Below are positions 42,757-47,997 of a stretch of DNA of 64,000 nt, piece by piece (position 1 is the stretch's first letter; each line of letters opens with the position of its first letter). Source of the DNA: a virus; the IMG/VR virus record IMGVR_UViG_3300035703_000006, positions 183,113 through 247,112 of that record; one strand, written 5' to 3'. The position numbers and the translations under genes are program-made. The notes beneath the pieces are model-generated. The model did not search any database. It was not told the origin of the DNA and was given only the letters and a program-made list of their open reading frames with translations.

Positions 42757-42829
42757 GTCCATGTAGCCCAATGGAAGAGGCAATAGACTAAGGATCTATT
42801 TGTTGGAGGTTCGAATCCTCTCATGGACA
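42757..42829 (+). tRNA. tRNA with AAG anticodon (Leu)
   Basis: Acceptor GTCCATG/CATGGAC, anticodon stem ATAGA/TCTAT with loop CTAAGGA (AAG, codon CUU), T-arm GGAGG-TTCGAAT-CCTCT. G37 fits Leu, but the variable loop is only 5 bases while bacterial Leu tRNAs have a long arm, and A34 is unusual. Confidence 0.7.
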
Positions 42830-42833
42830 CCTT

Positions 42834-42905
42834 GTTGGGTTGGTGCAATTGGTAGCATCTTGGTCTCCAAAACCAAAGATCAGAGTTCAAGTCTCTGACC
42901 CTTCG
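42834..42905 (+). tRNA. tRNA-Trp (CCA)
   Basis: Anticodon stem TTGGT/ACCAA with loop CTCCAAA, T-arm CAGAG-TTCAAGT-CTCTG, discriminator G. The acceptor stem has two T-T mismatches (positions 2 and 3). Confidence 0.85.
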
Positions 42906-42908
42906 CCT

Positions 42909-42982
42909 ATCCTCTTAACTCAGTGGACTAGAGTGCTTGGCTACGAACCAAGAAGTCGCAGGTTCAAATCCTGCAGAGGATG
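42909..42982 (+). tRNA. tRNA-Arg (ACG)
   Basis: Acceptor ATCCTCT/AGAGGAT, anticodon stem CTTGG/CCAAG with loop CTACGAA, the usual inosine-type bacterial Arg anticodon. Confidence 0.93.
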
Positions 42983-43011
42983 TTGACAATTTATACTACA
43001 TATAGTATGAT
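42983..43011 (+). promoter_or_regulatory. Sigma-70 promoter TTGACA-17-TATGAT inside the tRNA array
   Basis: TTGACA at 42983, TATGAT at 43006. The same DNA forms a two-part inverted repeat: TGACAAT (42984-42990) with ATTGTCA (43010-43016), and ATACTA with TAGTAT inside. Drives the tRNA-Ser group. Confidence 0.7.
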
Positions 43012-43020
43012 TGTCATATT

Positions 43021-43103
43021 GGAGAGAGTCCGGTTGGTCGAGGACACCGCCTTGAAAGCGGCTGGGTGTAAAAGCTTCGCAGGTTCGATTCCTGTTCTCT
43101 CCG
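43021..43103 (+). tRNA. tRNA-Ser (TGA)
   Basis: Class II tRNA: acceptor GGAGAGA/TCTCTCC, anticodon loop CTTGAAA, long variable arm, discriminator G. Confidence 0.93.
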
Positions 43104-43121
43104 TTGCTCCTTGTGAGCAAC
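43103..43121 (+). other. Hairpin between tRNA genes
   Basis: GTTGCTC (43103-43109) pairs with GAGCAAC (43115-43121), 5-base loop. Confidence 0.55.
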
Positions 43122-43124
43122 AAT

Positions 43125-43196
43125 GCCCTTGTAGCTCAGTGGTAGAGCAATGGTTTTGTAAACCATTGGTCGTCCGTTCAAATCGGATCGGGGGCT
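43125..43196 (+). tRNA. tRNA-Thr (TGT)
   Basis: Acceptor GCCCTTG/CGGGGGC, anticodon stem ATGGT/ACCAT with loop TTTGTAA, T-loop TTCAAAT. Confidence 0.93.
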
Positions 43197-43197
43197 C

Positions 43198-43226
43198 TTG
43201 ACAAATCCGAAAGGGTATGTCATAAT
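43198..43226 (+). promoter_or_regulatory. Sigma-70 promoter TTGACA-17-CATAAT
   Basis: TTGACA at 43198, CATAAT at 43221; TGACA/TGTCA forms a short inverted repeat across the spacer. Drives tRNA-Gly, tRNA-Val and tRNA-Pro. Confidence 0.65.
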
Positions 43227-43234
43227 AAACAAAT

Positions 43235-43306
43235 GCGAAATTAATTCAGCGGTAGAATGTCTGCCTTCCAAGCAGAACGTCAGGAGTTCGAATCTCCTAT
43301 TTCGCT
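43235..43306 (+). tRNA. tRNA-Gly (TCC)
   Basis: Acceptor GCGAAAT/ATTTCGC, anticodon loop CTTCCAA, T-loop TTCGAAT. Confidence 0.93.
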
Positions 43307-43309
43307 CCA

Positions 43310-43381
43310 GGGTGATTAACTCAGTGGTAGAGTAATTCCCTTACAAGGAATGAGTCACTGGTTCGAATCCAGTATTACCCA
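43310..43381 (+). tRNA. tRNA-Val (TAC)
   Basis: Acceptor GGGTGAT/ATTACCC, anticodon stem ATTCC/GGAAT with loop CTTACAA. Confidence 0.93.
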
Positions 43382-43384
43382 CCA

Positions 43385-43458
43385 CGGAATGTAGCTCAGT
43401 TTGGTAGAGCACTCGCTTTGGGAGCGAGATGTCGCAGGTTCGAATCCTGTCATTCCGA
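43385..43458 (+). tRNA. tRNA-Pro (TGG)
   Basis: Acceptor CGGAATG/CATTCCG, anticodon stem CTCGC/GCGAG with loop TTTGGGA. Confidence 0.94.
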
Positions 43459-43467
43459 CTTGGAGGT

Positions 43468-43475
43468 AATAAATA
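43468..43475 (+). promoter_or_regulatory. T4-type late promoter (AATAAATA)
   Basis: AATAAATA, 25-32 bases before the ATG at 43500, within a weak TGGAG/CTCCA hairpin. Confidence 0.5.
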
Positions 43476-43499
43476 TCTCCATTAATTGCAAAATACATT

Positions 43500-43655
43500 A
43501 TGTCTCTTATTTCACAAAAAGACCGAGAAAATGTTATTGAGTCTCTTGACTTCTACCTTTTTAGTAAAGGACAAGATTTCACAGAGGAAAAAAGAGCAGA
43601 ATTCAATGCTCTTCTCAATTGGATTAAACTTGAGTATTCAAAGAATGAAAATTAA
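43500..43655 (+). CDS. Small hypothetical protein
   Basis: 51 residues (MSLISQKDRENVIESLDFYL...), charged and helical, with LLNWIKLEYSKNEN at the end. The late box upstream and 11-base overlap with the next gene support it. Function unknown. Confidence 0.55.
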   Translation: MSLISQKDRENVIESLDFYLFSKGQDFTEEKRAEFNALLNWIKLEYSKNEN

Positions 43656-43818
43656 TCTTTGGCATTGTAAAGATATGGGTCAATGGAGATGGTCATTAAC
43701 TGACGACTCTAGACCAATTATTAAACAAGAAACTGGTCAAAGACCTAATTTACGTGATGCGATGAATGATATCGCAAATAATGTTGAACATATGATGGGT
43801 TATAGTGGGGAAGTGTAA
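43645..43818 (+). CDS. Small hypothetical protein overlapping a tRNA
   Basis: 57 residues from the ATG inside the end of the previous gene. MKINLWHCKDMGQWRWSLTD is rich in Trp; NLRDAMNDIANNVEHM is helical. The last 15 bases overlap the 5' end of the CCA-encoding tRNA. Function unknown. Confidence 0.55.
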   Translation: MKINLWHCKDMGQWRWSLTDDSRPIIKQETGQRPNLRDAMNDIANNVEHMMGYSGEV

Positions 43819-43878
43819 CGGTTGCACAGAAGTCTCATAAGCTTCAGGTAGGAGGTTCAATTCCTCCCCCCGCCACCA
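43804..43878 (+). tRNA. Initiator-like tRNA-Met (CAT) with encoded CCA
   Basis: Anticodon stem GAAGT/GCTTC with loop CTCATAA, T-arm GGAGG-TTCAATT-CCTCC. The first acceptor pair (A43804/C43874) is mismatched, as position 1-72 is in bacterial initiators, while positions 2-7 pair. It is the only tRNA here that clearly encodes its CCA (43876-43878). The three G-C pairs typical of initiator anticodon stems are absent. Confidence 0.7.
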
Positions 43879-43881
43879 AAT

Positions 43882-43955
43882 GCCGTGGGTAGTCTAGTGG
43901 TCAGGACAGGCAGACAATGCACTTGGAGTTTGGGTTCGATTCCCAATCTGCGGCA
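43882..43955 (+). tRNA. Degenerate tRNA-like sequence, anticodon unclear
   Basis: Acceptor GCCGTGG/CTGCGGC, a D-stem GTCT/GGAC and T-arm TTGGG-TTCGATT-CCCAA are present, but the anticodon arm does not form a normal 5-bp stem with a 7-base loop: the best pairing CAGG/CTTG leaves an 11-base loop. It may be a decayed tRNA, or one with an unusual anticodon arm. Confidence 0.45.
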
Positions 43956-43984
43956 CACACAACATACACACAAGGAGTAAACAA

Positions 43985-44188
43985 ATGACACCTTACGAAC
44001 TACGATTTGAAATTTTTAAGCAAGCATATAATTTTGCTAATGATAAGTTCAGTATCGAATATGATACTGCCCGTTGCTGGAATGAAAATTCTAGAAATAC
44101 GGTGAAAATAGATTACCCAGATTTTCCGACTTATGAGCAGGTAGAGTACCTTGCAGAAAAGATTAATACTTTTGTAAGTTCTAAGTAA
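43985..44188 (+). CDS. Small conserved-type hypothetical protein
   Basis: 67 residues with an AAGGAG ribosome-binding site. MTPYELRFEIFKQAYNFAND then FPTYEQVEYLAEKINTFV. This is a pattern of small proteins widespread in T4-like cyanophages, function unknown. Confidence 0.6.
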   Translation: MTPYELRFEIFKQAYNFANDKFSIEYDTARCWNENSRNTVKIDYPDFPTYEQVEYLAEKINTFVSSK

Positions 44189-44219
44189 AATAGTGGGGTG
44201 GCAACACCCCCGTTAGTAT

Positions 44220-44292
44220 TCCCATCGACCGAGCAAGCGAACGGGCCCGACTGTTAATCGGAGATTGGTAGGGGCAGTACCTACGATGGGAG
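44220..44292 (+). tRNA. tRNA-Asn (GTT) with non-canonical T-loop
   Basis: Acceptor TCCCATC/GATGGGA, anticodon stem CCGA/TCGG with loop CTGTTAA. The T-stem GTAGG/CCTAC is perfect but encloses GGCAGTA instead of the usual TTCxAxx, and the D-loop (AGCAAGCGAA) lacks the GG pair that normally docks with it. The same T-loop occurs in the tmRNA at 45276-45282. Confidence 0.75.
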
Positions 44293-44307
44293 TTAGAAGG
44301 GTTGGAA

Positions 44308-44448
44308 ATGTCCGATTCTTCTAAATTTAATAAGGTCTGGAAAGTAAAAGGAGAATGGGAACCGAAAGGAGATACCTCACCTGCCTTATTATCTTATTCA
44401 CTGCCCTCTAATGCAGTGAAAATTGCAGAAAGTGTCTTCTGCGGGTGA
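44308..44448 (+). CDS. Small hypothetical protein
   Basis: 46 residues (MSDSSKFNKVWKVKGEWEPK...). It lies between tRNA-Asn and tRNA-Leu; no promoter of its own seen. Coding status uncertain. Function unknown. Confidence 0.4.
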   Translation: MSDSSKFNKVWKVKGEWEPKGDTSPALLSYSLPSNAVKIAESVFCG

Positions 44449-44468
44449 CGGGCACTCGTTACCCATTT

Positions 44469-44549
44469 GCTCAAGTGGCGGAATGGTATACGCAGCAGAC
44501 TTAGAATCTGCCGTCGCAAGACTTGGAGGTTCAAGTCCTCTCTTGAGCA
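44469..44549 (+). tRNA. tRNA-Leu (TAG)
   Basis: Class II tRNA: acceptor GCTCAAG/CTTGAGC, anticodon stem CAGA/TCTG with loop CTTAGAA, canonical T-loop TTCAAGT. Confidence 0.93.
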
Positions 44550-44551
44550 TT

Positions 44552-44569
44552 GAAAACTAAATAGTTTTC
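44552..44569 (+). other. Hairpin between tRNA genes
   Basis: GAAAACTA (44552-44559) and TAGTTTTC (44562-44569) separated by two bases; a near-palindrome with T-rich right arm, possibly a weak terminator. Confidence 0.5.
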
Positions 44570-44575
44570 TTATAA

Positions 44576-44648
44576 GGGGGCATAGCTCAATTGGTAGAGC
44601 ACTTGATTTGCATTCAAGAGGTTTCGAGTTCGAGACTCGATGCTTCCA
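44576..44648 (+). tRNA. tRNA-Ala (TGC)
   Basis: Acceptor GGGGGCA/TGCTTCC, including the G3-T70 wobble (44578/44645) that marks Ala tRNAs, anticodon stem CTTGA/TCAAG with loop TTTGCAT. Confidence 0.92.
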
Positions 44649-44669
44649 TTATGGAGAGTAGGGGAATAT

Positions 44670-44677
44670 TATAAATA
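44670..44677 (+). promoter_or_regulatory. T4-type late promoter (TATAAATA)
   Basis: A perfect TATAAATA, 22-29 bases before the ATG at 44699. Confidence 0.65.
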
Positions 44678-44698
44678 ACTATAGTTGTGGAGAGCACT

Positions 44699-45235
44699 AT
44701 GGTTACTTGTAAGTGTCAAAAATGTGGATTACAGTTTGAAAAGATTAAAAGTGAATATAATAGAAAAATTAAATTGGGAACTCCATTTTTTTGTAGTTTG
44801 AAATGTTCTAGTAGTTTTGATACTTCACATTTGGATAACTGGAGAAAAAGTGAGGAAAACAAAAAGTTTATAAAGCAGTTTAGTGGAAGTAGTAAAGATG
44901 AATATTCTCCTTTCAGAGAGACATTAAAAAAAGTCAAAAATAGAAGTAAATCTAAAAATAGAGAATGTGATATTGATTTGCAATATTTAAAAGAGGTTTG
45001 GGAAAATCAAAAGGGCAAATGTCCATATTTGAAAAGAAAATTAGTTCTTCCCCTAACTGACCAATCTCACGACAAATCAAACCCAAATCTAATTGCTAGT
45101 TTGGATAGAATTGATAGCTCTAAAGGATACGTAAAGGGAAACATACAATTTATCAGCACGACCTTAAATTTTGCTAAAAATAAATATTCTGAAAATGTTC
45201 TCTTGAATTTAATTGAAATGTGTGCTACTATATAA
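44699..45235 (+). CDS. HNH-type homing endonuclease
   Basis: 178 residues from ATG 44699 (a GTG at 44687 is too close to the promoter). An N-terminal zinc finger (CKCQKCGLQFEK; FFCSLKCSSSF) is followed by a nuclease core: KGK-CPY then LIASLDRIDSSKGYVKGNIQ and FISTTLNFAKNKYS, typical of mobile HNH enzymes. It sits between the tRNA array and the tmRNA with its own late promoter, as a homing gene would. Confidence 0.75.
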   Translation: MVTCKCQKCGLQFEKIKSEYNRKIKLGTPFFCSLKCSSSFDTSHLDNWRKSEENKKFIKQFSGSSKDEYSPFRETLKKVKNRSKSKNRECDIDLQYLKEVWENQKGKCPYLKRKLVLPLTDQSHDKSNPNLIASLDRIDSSKGYVKGNIQFISTTLNFAKNKYSENVLLNLIEMCATI

Positions 45236-45459
45236 AGTGTTCAAGAGGATAAACCTCTATATTCCAACACATCGGGGCAGTACCGATTACCTCCATTACA
45301 GGGGGGTAAAACAGAATCGACTGGGGTGTATGTATTATCTGTTGACGGGACAAAAAACAAACGCAAACAACATTGTTGCATTCACTCGTCAGACCGCATT
45401 GGTTTGACCATAAAAGAGTGAGGGGGTTATAAGTTTCCTTCTTACCCAAAACTTATGCT
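45236..45459 (+). ncRNA. ssrA: Permuted two-piece tmRNA
   Basis: The 3' half comes first: hairpin AGAGG/CCTCT, T-arm ATCGG-GGCAGTA-CCGAT (45271-45287), acceptor 3' strand TACCTCC (45288-45294) and A73. A 6-base spacer (45296-45301) follows, then the acceptor 5' strand GGGGGTA (45302-45308), all 7 pairs matching, and the conserved D-like segment AATCGACTGG. The tag frame starts at GCA 45363 and ends at TGA 45405-45407: ANNIVAFTRQTALV, close to cyanobacterial tags (ANNIV-F-R-), but without the usual final Ala-Ala. A hairpin ATAAGTTT/AAACTTAT (45429-45456) and a terminator follow. tmRNA with SmpB rescues stalled ribosomes. The permuted two-piece form is known in some cyanobacteria. A TGCTACTAT at 45223 is a possible -10. 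Confidence 0.85.
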
Positions 45460-45488
45460 GGGGACACTTGAAAAGGTGTCCCCTTTTT
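45460..45488 (+). terminator. Rho-independent terminator of the tmRNA
   Basis: GGGGACAC (45460-45467) pairs with GTGTCCCC (45476-45483), followed by T5. Its right arm is also the upstream box of the next promoter. Confidence 0.88.
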
Positions 45489-45518
45489 CGTCCAAGGTGG
45501 TTTTGAAGGTGCTATAAT
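45475..45518 (+). promoter_or_regulatory. 38-type promoter (box GGTGTCCCC, -10 TATAAT)
   Basis: The box starts exactly 38 bases before TATAAT (45513), which has an extended TGC. Opens the small-gene operon at 45542. Confidence 0.6.
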
Positions 45519-45541
45519 TGCAAGGTAATTCACAAGACAAG

Positions 45542-45952
45542 ATGGCAACCCGTTCTCGTATTGGAATCCAACTCTCAGATGAATCTGTTCTTTCGGTGTA
45601 TCACAATTGGGATGGTTATCCTGAATGGTTGGGTCGTATTCTGAAAACTCACTACAATACTCGGGAGAAAGTTGCCGAGTTGATTGATGGTGGTGATATG
45701 AGTTCTTGCTGGACGGAAGACCGTTGGAACAGTGAGACCAAAGCACAAGAATACGGTCCTCAATACTACTCTCAACGGGGTGAGGATTGTCCTCCACGAC
45801 TTGATGAAAATAAGTATGAGTATCTTGCTAATGGTGAGGAATACGCATATCTTTATACTCTAAATGATGAGTGGGTGTGCTATGATACGCATGACTTCGG
45901 GAACAAATATCCCGAAATTGTTGAAATTCCGTCTGCTGCTCTTCACGTTTGA
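45542..45952 (+). CDS. Conserved phage protein of the MATRSRIG type
   Basis: 136 residues from ATG 45542. MATRSRIGIQLSDESVLSVY then HNWDGYPEWLGRIL and ELIDGGDMSSCW form a pattern widely conserved in phage and some bacterial genomes, function unknown. First gene of the operon. Confidence 0.7.
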   Translation: MATRSRIGIQLSDESVLSVYHNWDGYPEWLGRILKTHYNTREKVAELIDGGDMSSCWTEDRWNSETKAQEYGPQYYSQRGEDCPPRLDENKYEYLANGEEYAYLYTLNDEWVCYDTHDFGNKYPEIVEIPSAALHV

Positions 45953-45954
45953 CT

Positions 45955-46143
45955 ATGAAAACTTCTGCTACTGTTGCTGCTGCTCTTGCTGTTATTGTTC
46001 TTGCCACTGTTGGAATTCTCTTTGAAGCATGGTTGCTTGGAGTGATTCTGTCTTGGTTCGGAGTTTCTTTGACCTTCTGGCAGAACCTTGCTATGATTGT
46101 ACTTGCTAATCTTATCTTCAAAAACAACGGGAGTTCTAACTGA
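45955..46143 (+). CDS. Small membrane protein
   Basis: 62 residues from ATG 45955, with two hydrophobic helices (TVAAALAVIVLATVGILF and FWQNLAMIVLANLIF). Start 2 bases after the upstream stop. May act with the SPFH-like protein next to it. Confidence 0.6.
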   Translation: MKTSATVAAALAVIVLATVGILFEAWLLGVILSWFGVSLTFWQNLAMIVLANLIFKNNGSSN

Positions 46144-46145
46144 TT

Positions 46146-46553
46146 ATGACTAAACAAAACGGATTTATTGAACCTGCTGCAGTTGTTGTAGTTGGTGGTG
46201 TGATTATGCTTGGTGCTCTCATCTTTATTGGTGGCCCGCAGTATAACGTGTGGCAACAATCTCTTGCTGGTAAAGCAGAACTGCAAAAAGCAGAATATAC
46301 TCGTCAGGTTGCTGTGCTTGAAGCACAAGCAAAGAAAGATAGTGCTCAACAACTTGCTGATGCTGAAATCATCCGTGCTACTGGTGTCGCTAAGGCAAAC
46401 CAAATCATTGGTGATAGTCTGAAAGATAATCGTGAGTATCTTCAGTATCTGTATATCACTGGTCTGGAAGATGGTAGCAAGAATGGTAATGTGACCATCT
46501 ATGTTCCGACCGAAGGTGGTATGCCTGTTCCTACACTTCAAATGAATAAATGA
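46146..46553 (+). CDS. Membrane-anchored SPFH/prohibitin-tail-like protein
   Basis: 135 residues. An N-terminal membrane helix (AAVVVVGGVIMLGALIFIGG) is followed by a long helix (ELQKAEYTRQVAVLEAQAKK; QQLADAEIIRATGVAKANQI) and a strand with VTIYVPTEGG. This matches the C-terminal coiled coil of band-7/prohibitin proteins without the globular SPFH domain. Possibly forms a membrane-bound oligomer altering host membranes. Confidence 0.6.
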   Translation: MTKQNGFIEPAAVVVVGGVIMLGALIFIGGPQYNVWQQSLAGKAELQKAEYTRQVAVLEAQAKKDSAQQLADAEIIRATGVAKANQIIGDSLKDNREYLQYLYITGLEDGSKNGNVTIYVPTEGGMPVPTLQMNK

Positions 46554-46711
46554 ATTTAATTAAAGTTTTTATCGCATCTATTCGGTGGGGGGAACTTTCT
46601 CCCTCTGATGTTGAACTTGTTGAGTCTTCTACTTTGAAACAAGTTTTCCGAGCATCTTATCTACGACGTACTATTTCTTCACCTCATAATATCGTTGTTC
46701 TTGAAAAATGA
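46550..46711 (+). CDS. Small hypothetical protein
   Basis: 53 residues, ATGA overlap. MNLIKVFIASIRWGELSPSD, ELVESSTLKQVFRASYLRR. Basic and helical. Function unknown. Confidence 0.55.
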   Translation: MNLIKVFIASIRWGELSPSDVELVESSTLKQVFRASYLRRTISSPHNIVVLEK

Positions 46712-46914
46712 CCGCAACAATTAAACGCAAATTTGTCTGTGTTGAACCTGTTTCTAGTGTCGCAAAACTTCGGTTTGATACTGAAATGGACCATCTGCAT
46801 AGTTGTTATGTAGATGATGAAAAGGATGGTCTTATGTTTCTGACTTCTGTAAATGGTAAGTACAAATTTACCTTAGATAAAAAACAAGACTTTAACTGGC
46901 AAATTGTTAAGTGA
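46708..46914 (+). CDS. Small hypothetical protein
   Basis: 68 residues, ATGA overlap. Strand-rich (FVCVEPVSSVAKLRFDTEM; GLMFLTSVNGKYKFTLD). Function unknown. Confidence 0.55.
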   Translation: MTATIKRKFVCVEPVSSVAKLRFDTEMDHLHSCYVDDEKDGLMFLTSVNGKYKFTLDKKQDFNWQIVK

Positions 46915-46918
46915 CACT

Positions 46919-47293
46919 ATGAAAAGTATTTTTCTTCTTGCTGCACTCCTTCTGACTTCTCCTGTTTTCGCACAAACCGAAAAGGTTGTAGAAAAGAAAA
47001 CTTATCGTCCTTTCCGATACGAAACTCCTTGTGGTTTGGAAACGGCAAATGATTTTCTGCAGGATAATTGTGTTGTAATTGAAACTCGTGAAACTGGTGG
47101 AGCACTTCGTACTCGTAATATTTACTCCAATCGTTTTGGTTTGACTATTAAGGGACGATTTGATAAAGAGAAAGGATATATGACCTGGGACTCTCATAAC
47201 AAATATGAATATAAGTGGGAGTATAAACCTGCTGGAACTGGTTGGACTTATGTGATGCCTGGAGTTCTAATTCAAAACATTTCTTGGGATTGA
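46919..47293 (+). CDS. Small secreted or periplasmic protein
   Basis: 124 residues from ATG 46919. MKSIFLLAALLLTSPVFAQT is a textbook signal peptide with cleavage after VFA. The mature part has two Cys (ETPCGLETANDFLQDNCVV), probably a disulfide, and is strand-rich. An exported phage protein could act on the host envelope or exclude other phages (inference). Confidence 0.65.
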   Translation: MKSIFLLAALLLTSPVFAQTEKVVEKKTYRPFRYETPCGLETANDFLQDNCVVIETRETGGALRTRNIYSNRFGLTIKGRFDKEKGYMTWDSHNKYEYKWEYKPAGTGWTYVMPGVLIQNISWD

Positions 47294-47297
47294 AATT

Positions 47298-47531
47298 ATG
47301 TTTATTAAATCTTATGTTGCTTATCCAGTTCTAATTTTAACTGCAATTGCTGGTTTTGCTGTCGGTGGTGCATCTTCTGTAAGTACAATCACTAATAACA
47401 CACTTAAAATGTGTAATCAAAAACCACTTGAATGTAAGTTCAAGTATGATATTTTGATGTACAATGAAACTGGTAGAGTTCCTTACACTCAACCAAAACC
47501 TCAAACTGAAGAAAAACAAAATAAAAAATGA
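47298..47531 (+). CDS. Small membrane-anchored protein
   Basis: 77 residues. An N-terminal helix (AYPVLILTAIAGFAVGGASS) probably anchors a short periplasmic domain with two Cys and a Pro/Gln-rich tail. Follows the exported protein at 47293 and may work with it. Confidence 0.55.
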   Translation: MFIKSYVAYPVLILTAIAGFAVGGASSVSTITNNTLKMCNQKPLECKFKYDILMYNETGRVPYTQPKPQTEEKQNKK

Positions 47532-47722
47532 ATGAAAGAGCAAAAAAATTAATGGATGAGATTTGGGCAGCAAGAAACTCTGGTGCTGACACAGAAGAAA
47601 AGTTAATTGCTGCCGTTCTTCGTATTACTGCTGAGAGTGTTCAGTTCTATAATGCTCAAAATGACTTGATTGTTTTGGATAAAAATGATATGCTTCAATT
47701 AGCACAGGAACTAGAAGAATGA
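47528..47722 (+). CDS. Small helical protein
   Basis: 64 residues, ATGA overlap. Helical (RAKKLMDEIWAARNSGADTE; MLQLAQELEE). Function unknown. Confidence 0.55.
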   Translation: MNERAKKLMDEIWAARNSGADTEEKLIAAVLRITAESVQFYNAQNDLIVLDKNDMLQLAQELEE

Positions 47723-47997
47723 AAATCTTTCAAGTAGCAAAATGGTATGTAAGAGAAGATTACGGTAAAGAATATTGCCTGACTCTTTTCTTTAATGAAA
47801 GACAAGCACTTCTTCAAGTTGCAGTTGATATTGGGGATTATGGTTCTTGGTTTGACTGGCCTTATCTACAAATTTCTATGGGATATGGAAGGTTGTTTTC
47901 ATTCCTATTTTCTCTTGGTAAGATAGGTTTTACTTTTGATATTGCTGGTCGTAACTGGAGAGATGAATTGTTTTATGTTCAAGAGGTGAAAGAATGA
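47719..47997 (+). CDS. Hypothetical protein, paralogue of 49444
   Basis: 92 residues. DIGDYGSWFDWPYLQISMG and FSFLFSLGKIGFTFDIAGR correspond to WDDYGSDEIFPAISLSIG and LLGFFIRYKRFQFDCSI of the protein at 49444, so the two share a fold. Function unknown. Confidence 0.6.
   Translation: MKIFQVAKWYVREDYGKEYCLTLFFNERQALLQVAVDIGDYGSWFDWPYLQISMGYGRLFSFLFSLGKIGFTFDIAGRNWRDELFYVQEVKE

Noticed and set aside
41609-43271. Open frames of 60-90 codons running through the tRNA array
   Set aside because: They consist of tRNA sequence read as protein (recurring NRTPD/GFEP-type residues from T-arms).
44687-44698. GTG at 44687 as start of the HNH gene before the tmRNA
   Set aside because: It lies only about 10 bases after the late box, so the mRNA would hardly include it; ATG 44699 fits better.
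45213-45407. 64-codon open frame ending in ANNIVAFTRQTALV
   Set aside because: The end is the tmRNA tag; the upstream part of the frame is the acceptor domain and the HNH gene's 3' end, so it is not a protein gene.
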